64,000 nucleotides of DNA from Chloroflexota bacterium (GTDB taxonomy: Bacteria > Chloroflexota > Dehalococcoidia > Lucifugimonadales > UBA2962): positions 1 through 64,000 of the forward strand of contig PAAV01000052.1 of assembly GCA_002699485.1 (NCBI GenBank), written 5' to 3'. The position numbers and the translations under genes are program-made. The notes under the pieces are model-generated. The model was not told where the DNA came from. It saw only the letters and a program-made list of their open reading frames with translations, and made no database searches. This document shows positions 17,641 through 26,369 of this stretch, one piece after another; positions within the stretch are counted from its first letter, which is position 1, and each line of letters opens with the position of its first letter.

Positions 17641-19395
17641 ATGAAAAGCAGAATATCTGCAGGTATTTTAACTGTCACCCTAATCTTTCTTATAAGCTGT
17701 TCCAGTTCAGAAAATAATGAATCGTCGGCTGGCGATTCAGATGGTGAATTTTTGATCTCAACCCCGACTCCTTTTAGTACAGTAGATTGTGAACCATACG
17801 GCGCTTTCACACTGTTAGAAGGGAAAATGTTTAATGAAAGACAGAGACACGGTTGGGTAATTTTGAGCGACGGCCAAATTTTGACGACTGGAGGGCGTGG
17901 CAAGGGCGGCCCACGTGGACCAAGGGTATTTCCTCATTCAGAGACTTTTAACGCTGATACCGGTCAATGGACCGAATCTGGAGATATGCTTACAGAGAGG
18001 CAAGACTTTGCAATGTTTACCCTGGATGATGGAAGAGTTCTTGTTGCCGGTGGACAAGACATCCAAATGGAAGCTATGAAAAACAGTGAGGTATGGGACG
18101 AGAGTGGCAACTGGACTAAGGTAGGAAAATTAAATGATTCTCGAGAAAGAGGAGCTGCGGTTAAATTAAGTGACGGCAGAGTCTTGTACACCGGAGGCAA
18201 AAACGATCGTTTAGGAGACAATACGACCACTGAGATATTTGACCCTAATACGAACGAATGGGAACTTTCAGGTGACATGAACCAAAAAAGATCCATACAT
18301 ACTGCTACAGCTCTTCAAGATGGCCGTGTGATTGTTATCGGAGGAGGCAAACATAGGGAAGGACCTTATTATTCTAGTGCCGAAGTATGGGATCCTGAGA
18401 CAGAGACTTGGGAATATACTGGATCAATGAGATTGGCGCGCGTGCAGCATACAGCAACTTTGCTGGCTGATGGAAGAGTTCTTGTGGTTGGGGGAGTAGG
18501 GGAAGCTGTTAATGACGTGGATACGTCCACTCGTGCATCAGCCGAGATTTGGGATCCAGCTACTGGTAAATTTGAGCCAGCTGCGTCAATGGGAGATGCT
18601 CGAACAGAACATGAAGCTACTCTTTTATCAGATGGCAGGGTGTTGGTAACGGGTGGTTTATTACCTCGGGCCGAGGTTTACGACCCTGATACTGATACAT
18701 GGTATTCAACCGGACCGATGATAGAGACTAGGTATAGACATCTAGCATTGAAACTTAACGATGGTACGGTGATTGTAAGTGGTGGCCAAGCAGATAAATA
18801 TGTTCATATTACAGCTGAAACATTTGAGGCACCGGTCTTTGACACAACAAAAGCATGCAGCGTTGGAATACAAGGGAAAGTTTCGCCTCTGCTGGCTCTT
18901 GATGATCCTGGTTCTGGAGAGATTGACGATGCAGGAAATGTTTATGCTGAAGGTGAATTAAATGAATTAGGCAGCGTGGAAGCACATTCCGCTCGGTTCT
19001 CTGAACTGGAAGAATCAGGACTTTCCGAATCAGATCTTGTGTTTGCAGACCCTGTTGTCGCGGAGCCTGGTGAAGATGTGGTTGTACCTTTAGGTACTCC
19101 AGCTACCATAAGAATTGGTCAAGGCCTTGGTAGCCCTTCAATGGACGCAAATGGAACTTTAGTGAGGTTCAAAGAATTGGTCGCAAACTCTGATGAAGAA
19201 GGTGTTATTGTTAGAGTCAATCTACGTTCCAGTGGATGGGATATGGGAGATATGGACTTGACGATTGCTCCAGGAGAAAGCGGGCCAGGGGTGACAAGTT
19301 TTACCAGAGTATGGCTTGGACTTTTGGGAGTCTCAACAAATGAAGCTGGTGAAACAACTGCTACTATAGTTGTATTCGAGCCGAGTACGAAATAA
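17641..19395 (+). CDS. Kelch-repeat lipoprotein with C-terminal domain (paralogue B)
   Basis: This 584 aa protein has the same plan as its upstream neighbour: lipobox ILTVTLIFLISC, Kelch propeller, linker and C-terminal domain ending in TIVVFEPS. AAGGA precedes the ATG, and only 45 bases separate the two genes. Long stretches of DNA are identical between copies. One run of 46 bases around ACTTTCAGGTGACATGAACC occurs near 16484 and near 18268, while other parts differ clearly. This points to tandem duplication with partial gene conversion. Co-transcription with paralogue A is likely. The ligand is unknown. Confidence 0.85.
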   Translation: MKSRISAGILTVTLIFLISCSSSENNESSAGDSDGEFLISTPTPFSTVDCEPYGAFTLLEGKMFNERQRHGWVILSDGQILTTGGRGKGGPRGPRVFPHSETFNADTGQWTESGDMLTERQDFAMFTLDDGRVLVAGGQDIQMEAMKNSEVWDESGNWTKVGKLNDSRERGAAVKLSDGRVLYTGGKNDRLGDNTTTEIFDPNTNEWELSGDMNQKRSIHTATALQDGRVIVIGGGKHREGPYYSSAEVWDPETETWEYTGSMRLARVQHTATLLADGRVLVVGGVGEAVNDVDTSTRASAEIWDPATGKFEPAASMGDARTEHEATLLSDGRVLVTGGLLPRAEVYDPDTDTWYSTGPMIETRYRHLALKLNDGTVIVSGGQADKYVHITAETFEAPVFDTTKACSVGIQGKVSPLLALDDPGSGEIDDAGNVYAEGELNELGSVEAHSARFSELEESGLSESDLVFADPVVAEPGEDVVVPLGTPATIRIGQGLGSPSMDANGTLVRFKELVANSDEEGVIVRVNLRSSGWDMGDMDLTIAPGESGPGVTSFTRVWLGLLGVSTNEAGETTATIVVFEPSTK

Positions 19396-19431
19396 TGATA
19401 ACTTTTACCATTAGTAATCGGGGGTATTAAA

Positions 19432-19707
19432 TTGGCAACCTATCACATTACAGTCACTCATTCAGCCGGAAATTGCTTTGGCCCTCCGAATGAAGATGAA
19501 TCCACAATGTCTTTATGGAAGCAAGTTAAAGCAAATGCTGAGGAAAACAAAGTGGATATAAAGTTTTTCAAAGTTAATCCTTCTGAACATATATTCTTTA
19601 TTTTATTGGAAGCTGAAGACTATTCGGATGTAGAAAAAACAATAGGACAATGCAAGAAGACAGCTGATTTTACAGTAACGCCAGTAGTCGAGCAGATCTT
19701 TTTTTAA
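19432..19707 (+). CDS. Small hypothetical protein (91 aa)
   Basis: A TTG start preceded by GGGGG opens a 91 aa protein with alternating beta and alpha prediction. It begins ATYHITVTHSAGNC and contains FFKVNPSEHIFFILLEA and YSDVEKTIGQCKKTADFTVTPV. The size and pattern suggest a small ferredoxin-like alpha/beta fold like the GYD or DUF3303 stress-type proteins, but I do not recognise the family with confidence. It has two Cys (in GNCFG and GQCKK). It follows the Kelch pair by 36 bases and could be in the same transcript. Confidence 0.55.
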   Translation: MATYHITVTHSAGNCFGPPNEDESTMSLWKQVKANAEENKVDIKFFKVNPSEHIFFILLEAEDYSDVEKTIGQCKKTADFTVTPVVEQIFF

Positions 19708-19760
19708 TTCTGTAAAATTAAACTTATAACCAATATTTAATATGGATCGTTGAGAGGATC

Positions 19761-20252
19761 TTGTTAATAAAAAGAATTTTAAGTTTACTTAGCTTTTATC
19801 AGACATTTGTTTTAGAGAGACAGACAGTCATTGATCAACCGATTGATGTAGTGTTCAGTTTTTTTTCTGACGCATCTAATCTGGAAGTCCTGACACCACC
19901 GTGGTTAAACTTCAATATACTTACAGTTTTGCCAATAAAGATGAAGACAGGGACACAGATAAACTACAAGCTAAAATTACACGGTATTCCTGTTAAATGG
20001 CAAAGTGATATAAAAAAATGGGATCCACCAAATAAATTTGTTGATGAACAAACCAAAGGGCCTTACACAAAGTGGGTTCATACGCATGAGTTTACTGAAA
20101 CACCTCATGGTATTTTGATAAAAGACAAAGTTGAATACCAAGTGCCAGGAGGATTTATTAGCAACTTTTTATATGTCCGCAATCAATTGAATCAAATATT
20201 CGATTATCGCCAAAACAAGATGCAGGAATTCTTCGAACTAAAAGACTCCTAA
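19761..20252 (+). CDS. SRPBCC-fold (START-like) ligand-binding protein
   Basis: This 163 aa protein has the START/SRPBCC pattern: a hydrophobic start, then ERQTVIDQPIDVVFSFFSDASNLEVLTPPWLNF, and WVHTHEFTETPHGILIKDKVEYQVPGG. This is typical of the polyketide cyclase/dehydrase group (the YfcH/SRPBCC branch). These fold around hydrophobic ligands, and some are linked to cell-envelope or NAD-epimerase partners. It starts at TTG with GAGAGG just upstream. The specific ligand is unknown. It is convergent with the next gene. Confidence 0.75.
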   Translation: MLIKRILSLLSFYQTFVLERQTVIDQPIDVVFSFFSDASNLEVLTPPWLNFNILTVLPIKMKTGTQINYKLKLHGIPVKWQSDIKKWDPPNKFVDEQTKGPYTKWVHTHEFTETPHGILIKDKVEYQVPGGFISNFLYVRNQLNQIFDYRQNKMQEFFELKDS

Positions 20253-20255
20253 TAT

Positions 20256-20858
20256 CTATTTAATCTCCGTCCACGTTTCAGACCATGCCAGGCATGATGA
20301 GCTCGTTGGATGTCCATCAAATAATTCGGAGTAAGGAGACCCTAATGCAGGAATATCATTGTTAGTTATTTGAGCTTTGCTTGAAGGAATCATACAACTG
20401 TATACTCCAAGTTTTGGGGCTGTTTCTAAAAATCCAGCGCCTACTCTTAAATAAAATGGCTCGCCAATCCCATGCCAATTCATTTGTATACTTTCATTTA
20501 ACGAGTCTATGCTTTCTATCCAATAGTTAATTCCATCACCGGAACTTGAAAACACAGAGTCAATTATAGGTGTTTCAGGATCACCAAATTCAGGATTTAA
20601 AGCACATTCTATTTTCCCTTGAATCCATCTGGTCATAGCAAAATTGTCAGAATATATACGTACTTCATTGTCCGTTATGTCACTTTGAAGGAACAATACG
20701 TGACCAGGGCCACCCGGGGATTTCAGTATGCGCCAGTGAGTAGCTTTGGTAGTTATCGGTCCGTCATCTTTTTGTTTTAGCCTGATAAACGAATTTTCTC
20801 CGGTCAACAATATTTCATTTAAATCAAGGTTTTTTGAAGAGTTTTGGTTTTTTGACAT
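20256..20858 (-). CDS. Hypothetical protein (200 aa)
   Basis: I do not recognise this protein. AAGGA precedes the ATG. There is no signal peptide or membrane span. It is mostly beta-rich, with motifs such as VLFLQSDITDNEVRIYSDN and WIQGKIECALNPEFG, and an N-terminal low-complexity Asn/Ser/Lys stretch. It lies downstream of two TPR-protein genes on the same strand with a 38-base gap, so it may be part of that small unit. A single-domain cytosolic binding protein is a guess only. Confidence 0.55.
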   Translation of the reverse strand: MSKNQNSSKNLDLNEILLTGENSFIRLKQKDDGPITTKATHWRILKSPGGPGHVLFLQSDITDNEVRIYSDNFAMTRWIQGKIECALNPEFGDPETPIIDSVFSSSGDGINYWIESIDSLNESIQMNWHGIGEPFYLRVGAGFLETAPKLGVYSCMIPSSKAQITNNDIPALGSPYSELFDGHPTSSSCLAWSETWTEIK

Positions 20859-20896
20859 TTGTATTTTCCTTATTTAATAAAATTCAAAGTATTAAC

Positions 20897-21412
20897 TTAT
20901 CCGGACATATATTTTGATACCACTTTATAGTCCGATTCTGCTCCCTTTCGATCTCCTAAGGCCCATTTGCTCATAGCTCTGTTATTATATGCGTACCAAT
21001 AGTCAGAATCTATTTCAATGGCTTTTGTGAACTCCGTAATCGCTGCCTCATATTCATAATTGTCTGCTAGTACCATACCACGATTATTATAAGCTTCTCG
21101 ATAGTCAGGTGTAATTTCTATAGCTTGTGCGAAATCTGCTAACGCTTTTTCTTTATCCGAGGCACGCCTATAAGCTACTCCTCTGTTATTAAATACCATA
21201 GGGTTAGTCGGATCCAGTTCTATCGCTTTTGTTAAATCAGATATGGCTTCACCTAACTTGCCGGCGTCCAAGTAGTTATTGCCTCGCATAACATACGCTT
21301 TACAGTCGTTAGGGTTTGTACTAATTATTTCTGTCATCTGCAGTATGACTTTAGAATTATAGTCTCGATCGCTTATCCGGCTTTTTTTTGCATCTTCCAG
21401 TTCTTCATGCAT
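20897..21412 (-). CDS. TPR-repeat protein
   Basis: This 171 aa protein has tetratricopeptide repeats from about residue 30 to 165: AYVMRGNNYLDAGKLGEAISDLTKAIELDPTNP and three further 34-residue units (MVFNNRGVAYRRASD, EAYNNRGMVLADNYE, YAYNNRAMSKWALGD). The pattern gives a helical protein-binding scaffold. No signal peptide is visible, so it is probably cytosolic. It follows a TPR lipoprotein gene on the same strand after 39 bases. The two may have arisen by duplication and may act on either side of the membrane. Confidence 0.82.
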   Translation of the reverse strand: MHEELEDAKKSRISDRDYNSKVILQMTEIISTNPNDCKAYVMRGNNYLDAGKLGEAISDLTKAIELDPTNPMVFNNRGVAYRRASDKEKALADFAQAIEITPDYREAYNNRGMVLADNYEYEAAITEFTKAIEIDSDYWYAYNNRAMSKWALGDRKGAESDYKVVSKYMSG

Positions 21413-21451
21413 ATTAATTTTTGATCCTTTTGAGCTTGTGATTCATAAATT

Positions 21452-22039
21452 TTATTGACATGAACGGAGTTGACTTGTTGTTTCCAATAGTTCACTTTCA
21501 ATCTGTTCTCGATTAAATATTTCTTCCCCTGAGCCCAATCTGGCTTCATAAATTTCTATGGCTTTATTTAAATCTGCACAAGCTTCAATAAACATTCTTT
21601 CGTTTGCGTAAACAACTCCACGATTTCTTAATGCAGAAGCGTAATCAGGTTTTATTTCTATTGCTCTATTAAAATCTTCAATGGAGCGTTCAACCATTCC
21701 TTCCTTGTAGTATGCAAGGGCTCGCCCATGATAGGCCAAATATAGTTCTGGTAGGATTTTAAGTACAACGTTGTAGCTACCAATGGCCTCTTTATACATC
21801 GCTGCACCCAATAAAGATTGTGCTCTAAGGTAGTCAAACAAAACATCTTTGGCAACAGCTTGAGTATTATCTATTTCTATCGTGGGTCGAATTAACTCTT
21901 GCGTTTCTATAGTAGGTTCTCGGCTGGGTTCTGATCTCGTATCAATGTCGGTATCTTTAGTACAGCTAGCCAGTGTGAAAAGCCCTAGCAGGAGTGCAAC
22001 CGAACATGCGGTAATATATTTAACTTTAAATTTAATCAT
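21452..22039 (-). CDS. TPR-repeat lipoprotein
   Basis: This 195 aa protein has a lipoprotein signal peptide (ACSVALLLGLFTLASC, lipobox Cys near residue 26), a polar linker rich in Glu/Thr, and about three TPR units (MYKEAIGSYNVVLKILPELYLAYHGRALAYYKEGMVERSIEDFNRAIEIKPDYAS and following). It is expected to be membrane-anchored on the outer face. It is likely co-transcribed with the TPR gene downstream. No catalytic domain is visible, so the role is probably assembly or scaffolding. Confidence 0.8.
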   Translation of the reverse strand: MIKFKVKYITACSVALLLGLFTLASCTKDTDIDTRSEPSREPTIETQELIRPTIEIDNTQAVAKDVLFDYLRAQSLLGAAMYKEAIGSYNVVLKILPELYLAYHGRALAYYKEGMVERSIEDFNRAIEIKPDYASALRNRGVVYANERMFIEACADLNKAIEIYEARLGSGEEIFNREQIESELLETTSQLRSCQ

Positions 22040-22176
22040 ATTTTTATTGTAATCCGCTCAATCGGATTCGATCATGATCTGTCGTTACAATTATAATCGG
22101 TTTAAACTTGAGTTATCTTATTTTTAAAATACAAAGTAAAACCTTTTAAATCAATAAAGGCCATCGGAGGCTCTAG

Positions 22177-22698
22177 ATGATACGAACTGTAAATGGAAAG
22201 AAACCGAATATTCATCCTAAGGCATTTGTAAGCGAATTCGCATACGTAGCTGGTGATGTCGAGATAGGAGAGGGATCAAGTGTTTGGCCTGGCACAGTGA
22301 TAAGAGGAGATTCCGGGAAAATAGTGATCGGTAAAAATACATGTATTCAAGATAATTCTGTTGTACATGGAGATAGTGACGTTCTTATAGGGGACGATGT
22401 TGTTATAGGACACAGGGTTCTATGCCATGGACGTATTGTTGGAGACAGGGTGTTATTAGGTAATGGCTGCATTGTAAATGATGGAGTTACCATTGGGTCG
22501 GATTGCATTATAGCCTCAGGCGCCATGGTTGTGGACAGAATGGAAATAAAATCAGGTTCGATAGTTTCAGGTTTGCCAGCAAGGGTAAGGCGTGAAACAA
22601 CACAGAAGGATATAGATTTAATTAAAGGTTATCGTGATATATATGTTAATAACACAAAGATATATCTGGCTGAAAAATTAAATACTGAAGTAAATTAG
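22177..22698 (+). CDS. Gamma-carbonic anhydrase family hexapeptide-repeat protein
   Basis: This 173 aa left-handed beta-helix protein has hexapeptide repeats of the [IV]-G-x-x-[VI] type through most of its length. Three His at the positions of the gamma-class Zn ligands are visible in VVHGDS, VIGHRV and LCHGRI. Family members (CamH/YrdA type) are trimeric and may hydrate CO2 or act as acyltransferase-like proteins, and activity is often unproven. GGAGG lies 8 bases before the ATG. A three-residue PAR motif (SGLPARVRRE) near the end is typical of the family. Confidence 0.88.
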   Translation: MIRTVNGKKPNIHPKAFVSEFAYVAGDVEIGEGSSVWPGTVIRGDSGKIVIGKNTCIQDNSVVHGDSDVLIGDDVVIGHRVLCHGRIVGDRVLLGNGCIVNDGVTIGSDCIIASGAMVVDRMEIKSGSIVSGLPARVRRETTQKDIDLIKGYRDIYVNNTKIYLAEKLNTEVN

Positions 22699-22705
22699 AC
22701 TCGAA

Positions 22706-24391
22706 TCACATCTTTTCTGGTGCAGACATCCCCATCAAATTCAGGCATCTGTTTATTGTAATCCTAGTTGCTTCACATAACTTTAGGCGTGCTTTTGTTA
22801 GTTCTTGATCATTAGGCGAAATCACTTTGCAATTTTGATAATAGAGGTGGAAAGCGGACGATAAGTCTAAAGCAAAGTGGGCCAGATGATGAGGTTCAAG
22901 TCTCATGGATACTAATCGTATTATCTCGGGAAGGCCTAGTATTTTTTTTATTAGATTTAATTCATTGGGATCGTTTAATAAATTTACGTCACCATCGTCA
23001 AACTGAATGCTATTTTCCTTGGCATTTTTTAGAATGCTACATATTCTGGCATGACCATATTGAATATAATAAACAGGGTTTTCCGAAGATTGTTTCTGAG
23101 CTAATTCTATATCGAAATCTAATTGGCTATCTGCAGATCGTGAAAGAAAGAAGAATCGACAAGCATCTGAACCGACTTCGTTAATAAATTCAGAAAGTGT
23201 AATTAATTCGCCCGATCTTTTTGACATTTTCACAGAAGTAGATCCACGTTTTAGCTTAACCATTTGGGTCACAATAAACCTCAATCGACTGGGATCTATT
23301 CCGAGTGATTGAACAACTGTTTTCAACCTAGGTATATGGCCTTGGTGGTCTGCTCCCCAAATATCTACGACAAACTCGAAGTCTCTTAATGCAAATTTGT
23401 TGTAATGGTATGCAATGTCAGAAGCAAAATATGTGGGACTTCCATTACTTTTCTCTATCACATTATCTTTGTCATCTCCAAGATCAGATGATTTAAACCA
23501 TAATGCGTTATCTCTTCTTTGTAGTAGATTGTTTTTTTCCAATTTACTTTTAATTTCGTCATACGTGCCATTTTCAAACAATGATTTTTCACTAAACCAT
23601 TCGTCCATATGTACTCGCAGGGATTTTAGGTCTTGTTTTATTGAGGTTAGCATTAAATTAAGCCCATAGTCTTTAATACAATTTAATGCTGTTTTTTCCG
23701 ACATATCTTCGATGTTATATTCTGATGAAGAAGCGATGTTTGATGCTATGTCATCAATATAATTGCCCTTATATCCGTCTTCTGAAATTTTAACTTCGAT
23801 CCCTTTGCTTTTTTTATACTGAGCATAGATACTTTCGGCAAAGTTATCGATTTGTGACCCTGCATCGTTAACATAGTATTCATTTTGGACTTCGAAATTA
23901 GCTGCATTTAATATGTTTGATAAGCTGCTGCCGACAACAGCTCCCCTTGCATGGCCAATATGTAGGGGCCCAGTAGGATTTACACTGACAAACTCTATTT
24001 GTATTTTTGCTCCTCGGCCAAGTGATATGTCACCATACTCAGCACCCATTTCTATAATTCCATGAACTTGTCGTTTAACCCAAGTCGGGTCAAGATTAAA
24101 ATTCAAGAATCCTGGTTTGGCAACAGAGACGGCTTCGATCGGACTTTCTATGTCTAGATATTCTTCAATAAGTTCGGCAATTTGCATTGGATTGATCTTC
24201 ATAGGTTTTGATAATCGCAGAGCAATATTGCTTGAATAATCGCCATGAGTTGGATTCTGGGGATGTTCTATGGATTTGTGTGGTAATTTGCAAGCTGGTA
24301 AATGACCGGTATTCTGTGCCTTGTCTATTGCAGCTGTAATGGCATCCCAAATTTGATCTTGTACGGTCATTAAAGGATAAAGATTCGTCAT
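22706..24391 (-). CDS. argS: Arginyl-tRNA synthetase
   Basis: ArgS charges tRNA-Arg. The 561 aa class I enzyme shows the HIGH motif in GPLHIGHARGAVVG near residue 140, the KMSKS-equivalent VKMSKRSGELITL, and an N-terminal Add1-like domain (YPLMTVQDQIWDAI). The C-terminal all-alpha anticodon-binding domain (LEPHHLAHFALDLSSAFHLYYQNCKV and LCEATRITINRCLNLMGM) is also clear. It follows selD on the same strand after 36 bases. The length is normal. Confidence 0.97.
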   Translation of the reverse strand: MTNLYPLMTVQDQIWDAITAAIDKAQNTGHLPACKLPHKSIEHPQNPTHGDYSSNIALRLSKPMKINPMQIAELIEEYLDIESPIEAVSVAKPGFLNFNLDPTWVKRQVHGIIEMGAEYGDISLGRGAKIQIEFVSVNPTGPLHIGHARGAVVGSSLSNILNAANFEVQNEYYVNDAGSQIDNFAESIYAQYKKSKGIEVKISEDGYKGNYIDDIASNIASSSEYNIEDMSEKTALNCIKDYGLNLMLTSIKQDLKSLRVHMDEWFSEKSLFENGTYDEIKSKLEKNNLLQRRDNALWFKSSDLGDDKDNVIEKSNGSPTYFASDIAYHYNKFALRDFEFVVDIWGADHQGHIPRLKTVVQSLGIDPSRLRFIVTQMVKLKRGSTSVKMSKRSGELITLSEFINEVGSDACRFFFLSRSADSQLDFDIELAQKQSSENPVYYIQYGHARICSILKNAKENSIQFDDGDVNLLNDPNELNLIKKILGLPEIIRLVSMRLEPHHLAHFALDLSSAFHLYYQNCKVISPNDQELTKARLKLCEATRITINRCLNLMGMSAPEKM

Positions 24392-24427
24392 TTTATTTAA
24401 TATATCTCATTATTCTAGCCATTAATT

Positions 24428-25483
24428 TTAATTCACTTTGATATGTAATGAAGGTTCTGGGCGTGACTTTATCTCTCCTATGACCGCGTGGTCAGAGACA
24501 CCGTTTAGCTTTAAATTTTCAACAAGACTGGGTAATTTATTTGGACTAACTGAAATAAGTAGACCGCCTGATGTTTGGGCGTCGCAAAGGATAAGTTTAT
24601 TTTCCATACTAATATCTGATGACCATTTAACTGAATTTGCAGCCGCTTTAAAGTTTTCCTTAGTTCCTGAAGGGGCATGCCCTGCTAATGCAGATTCATA
24701 GGCATTAACCATGGTAGGTATGTTGTTCATATGTATATTTGCCATTAGTCCGCTACCTTCAGTCATTTCCATTAAATGGCCAATCAGCCCAAACCCGGTT
24801 ATATCCGTACAGGCGTTAACCTTAGAGGCTCTCATCGCTTTAGCTGCTTTATCATTTAAAGTTTTCATAATGTTTATGCACTCGTTTAGTGCCTCACTTG
24901 GAAGGTCATCGAATTTTGCAGCTGTAGTTAGTATGCCAGATCCAAGTGGCTTTGTTAGTACCAACACGTCATCTGGGTTACATGAAGAATTCGAAATCTC
25001 ACTGCCTGGTTTCACTGTTCCTGTAACTGATAATCCGTATATTGGAACATCATTTTTTATGGTGTGACCACCGACAATCAACATTCCAGCTTCTATAGAC
25101 TTGGATGACCCGCCATCAATAATATCTTGAAGTATTTTATTTGGTAAATTGTCAGGAAAAGAAACTATGTTGAGAGCAAAAAGTGGCTCCGCACCCATAG
25201 CATAGATATCACTTACTGCATTAGCTGCTGCTATTTCTCCATAGGTAAAAGGATCATCTACATTAGGAGGAAAAAAATCAACTGACTGAACTATAGCTGT
25301 ATCTTGACTTAACTTATATACAGCTGCGTCGTCTCTTGATTGAATCCCTGACAATAAAGATGGATTATTTAATTTAGGTAATTGATGCAGTACCTGCACC
25401 AAGCGCTCTGAGCTAAATTTAGCAGCTCAACCAGCTGACGAGCTTAGTTGAGTCAAACGAATTTCGTGACCAGTTTTTGACAA
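24428..25483 (-). CDS. selD: Selenide, water dikinase; predicted selenoprotein with in-frame UGA (Sec19)
   Basis: SelD makes selenophosphate from selenide and ATP for selenocysteine and selenouridine synthesis. The track starts at TTG 25402, which removes the catalytic N-terminus. Reading upstream in frame from TTG 25483 (GGGAG 10 bases before it) gives MSKTGHEIRLTQLSSSAG, then TGA (25427-25429), then AAKFSSERL. This aligns with the E. coli segment LTQYSHGAGCGCK, so the TGA occupies the catalytic Cys17 position and Lys22 corresponds to Lys20. The remaining 324 residues have RDDAAVY, GGHTI, TDITGFGLIGHL and AQTSGGLL. The full length is 351 aa, which is normal. Confidence 0.93.
25427..25429 (-). 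other. UGA selenocysteine codon of selD
   Basis: The codon is TGA on the minus strand, flanked by codons for SAG and AAK. The next bases contain the palindrome GCTAAATTTAGC nested in TGAGCT...AGCTCA. A second short hairpin possibility is GCGC-TTG-GTGC about 20 bases after the TGA. Either could be the bacterial SECIS stem, but the fold was not computed. A tRNA-Sec and selA in the same window support recoding. Confidence 0.85.
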
Positions 25484-25554
25484 TCTGACTACTCTCCCTT
25501 CTTATATATATATAATCATATAAAATCGGTTTAAGTTTGGGGAGGTATAAACAT

Positions 25555-26355
25555 ATGTCCAAATACAAAGTTAATATAGGCGATATAGAGTTAATTTCAT
25601 TAACGGATGGGCAGGGATCAGGTGAGGCAACAGAGATTTTCCCGACTAGCGATTTGGATATCTGGCAGTCAGAATATAGAGATTTATTAGATGGTACGGT
25701 CATACATCCAAGATTTGGATCATTTGTTATTTCTTTGAATGGAAGATTAATAGTTGTCGATACGGGAATGAATGGTCCAGATGGAAAGTTATTAGATGAT
25801 ATGAATGCAAAAGGTGTGGATCGCAATCAGATAGAAATAGTAATAAATACACACCTCCATCCTGACCATGTCGGATGGAACTTAAGTAATGGAAAACCTA
25901 CTTTTCCTAATGCGAGATATCTTGTGCCAAAGCATGATTGGGATTACTGGACAGGACCTGAAGTTATTAATGACGCTCCATGGGTTACTGATAGTGTAGT
26001 ACCTCTAAATGAGGAACGAATTTTAGATTTAATTGAAGGTGAGTATGATATTACTTCAGAGATCAAGGCTGTACCTACACCGGGGCATACTCCGGGACAC
26101 ATTTCCATATCTATTACCTCTAATGGCCACCATGGATTTATACTTGGTGATGTTGCACACAGTCCCGCTCAGGCGGAATATACTGACTGGAGTCCAGCCT
26201 TTGACGTAGACTCAGATCTCGCGAGGTCAACGAGAAACAGGGTGTTTGATAATCTGGAAAACGAAAATACTTTAATAGCTGCAGGGCATTTCCCAGAACC
26301 AGGGTTTGGTCGTCTAAAACGTTCTAAAGGTCGCAGATATTGGGTTATTGAATAA
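25555..26355 (+). CDS. MBL-fold metallo-hydrolase
   Basis: This 266 aa metallo-beta-lactamase-fold protein has the di-metal motif NTHLHPDHVGW near residue 97, TPGHTPGHISI and GDVAHSPAQ. The lactonase/glyoxalase-type layout suggests hydrolysis of a lactone, thioester or similar, but the substrate is unknown. The track start at 25537 is a TTG that lies within the leader. I use ATG 25555, because GGAGG (25541-25545) sits 9 bases ahead. It is divergent from selD over a TA-rich gap that includes TATAAT at 25511. Confidence 0.9.
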   Translation: MSKYKVNIGDIELISLTDGQGSGEATEIFPTSDLDIWQSEYRDLLDGTVIHPRFGSFVISLNGRLIVVDTGMNGPDGKLLDDMNAKGVDRNQIEIVINTHLHPDHVGWNLSNGKPTFPNARYLVPKHDWDYWTGPEVINDAPWVTDSVVPLNEERILDLIEGEYDITSEIKAVPTPGHTPGHISISITSNGHHGFILGDVAHSPAQAEYTDWSPAFDVDSDLARSTRNRVFDNLENENTLIAAGHFPEPGFGRLKRSKGRRYWVIE

Positions 26356-26369
26356 CTGGGGATTATAAC

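Noticed and set aside
25502-25516. Short (TA)n run between selD and the MBL gene
   Set aside because: Too short to call a repeat element; more likely part of an AT-rich promoter.
25419-25826. 135 aa minus-strand ORF over the selD 5' end and MBL gene
   Set aside because: A shadow frame of the MBL gene; selD is in another frame with the TGA readthrough.
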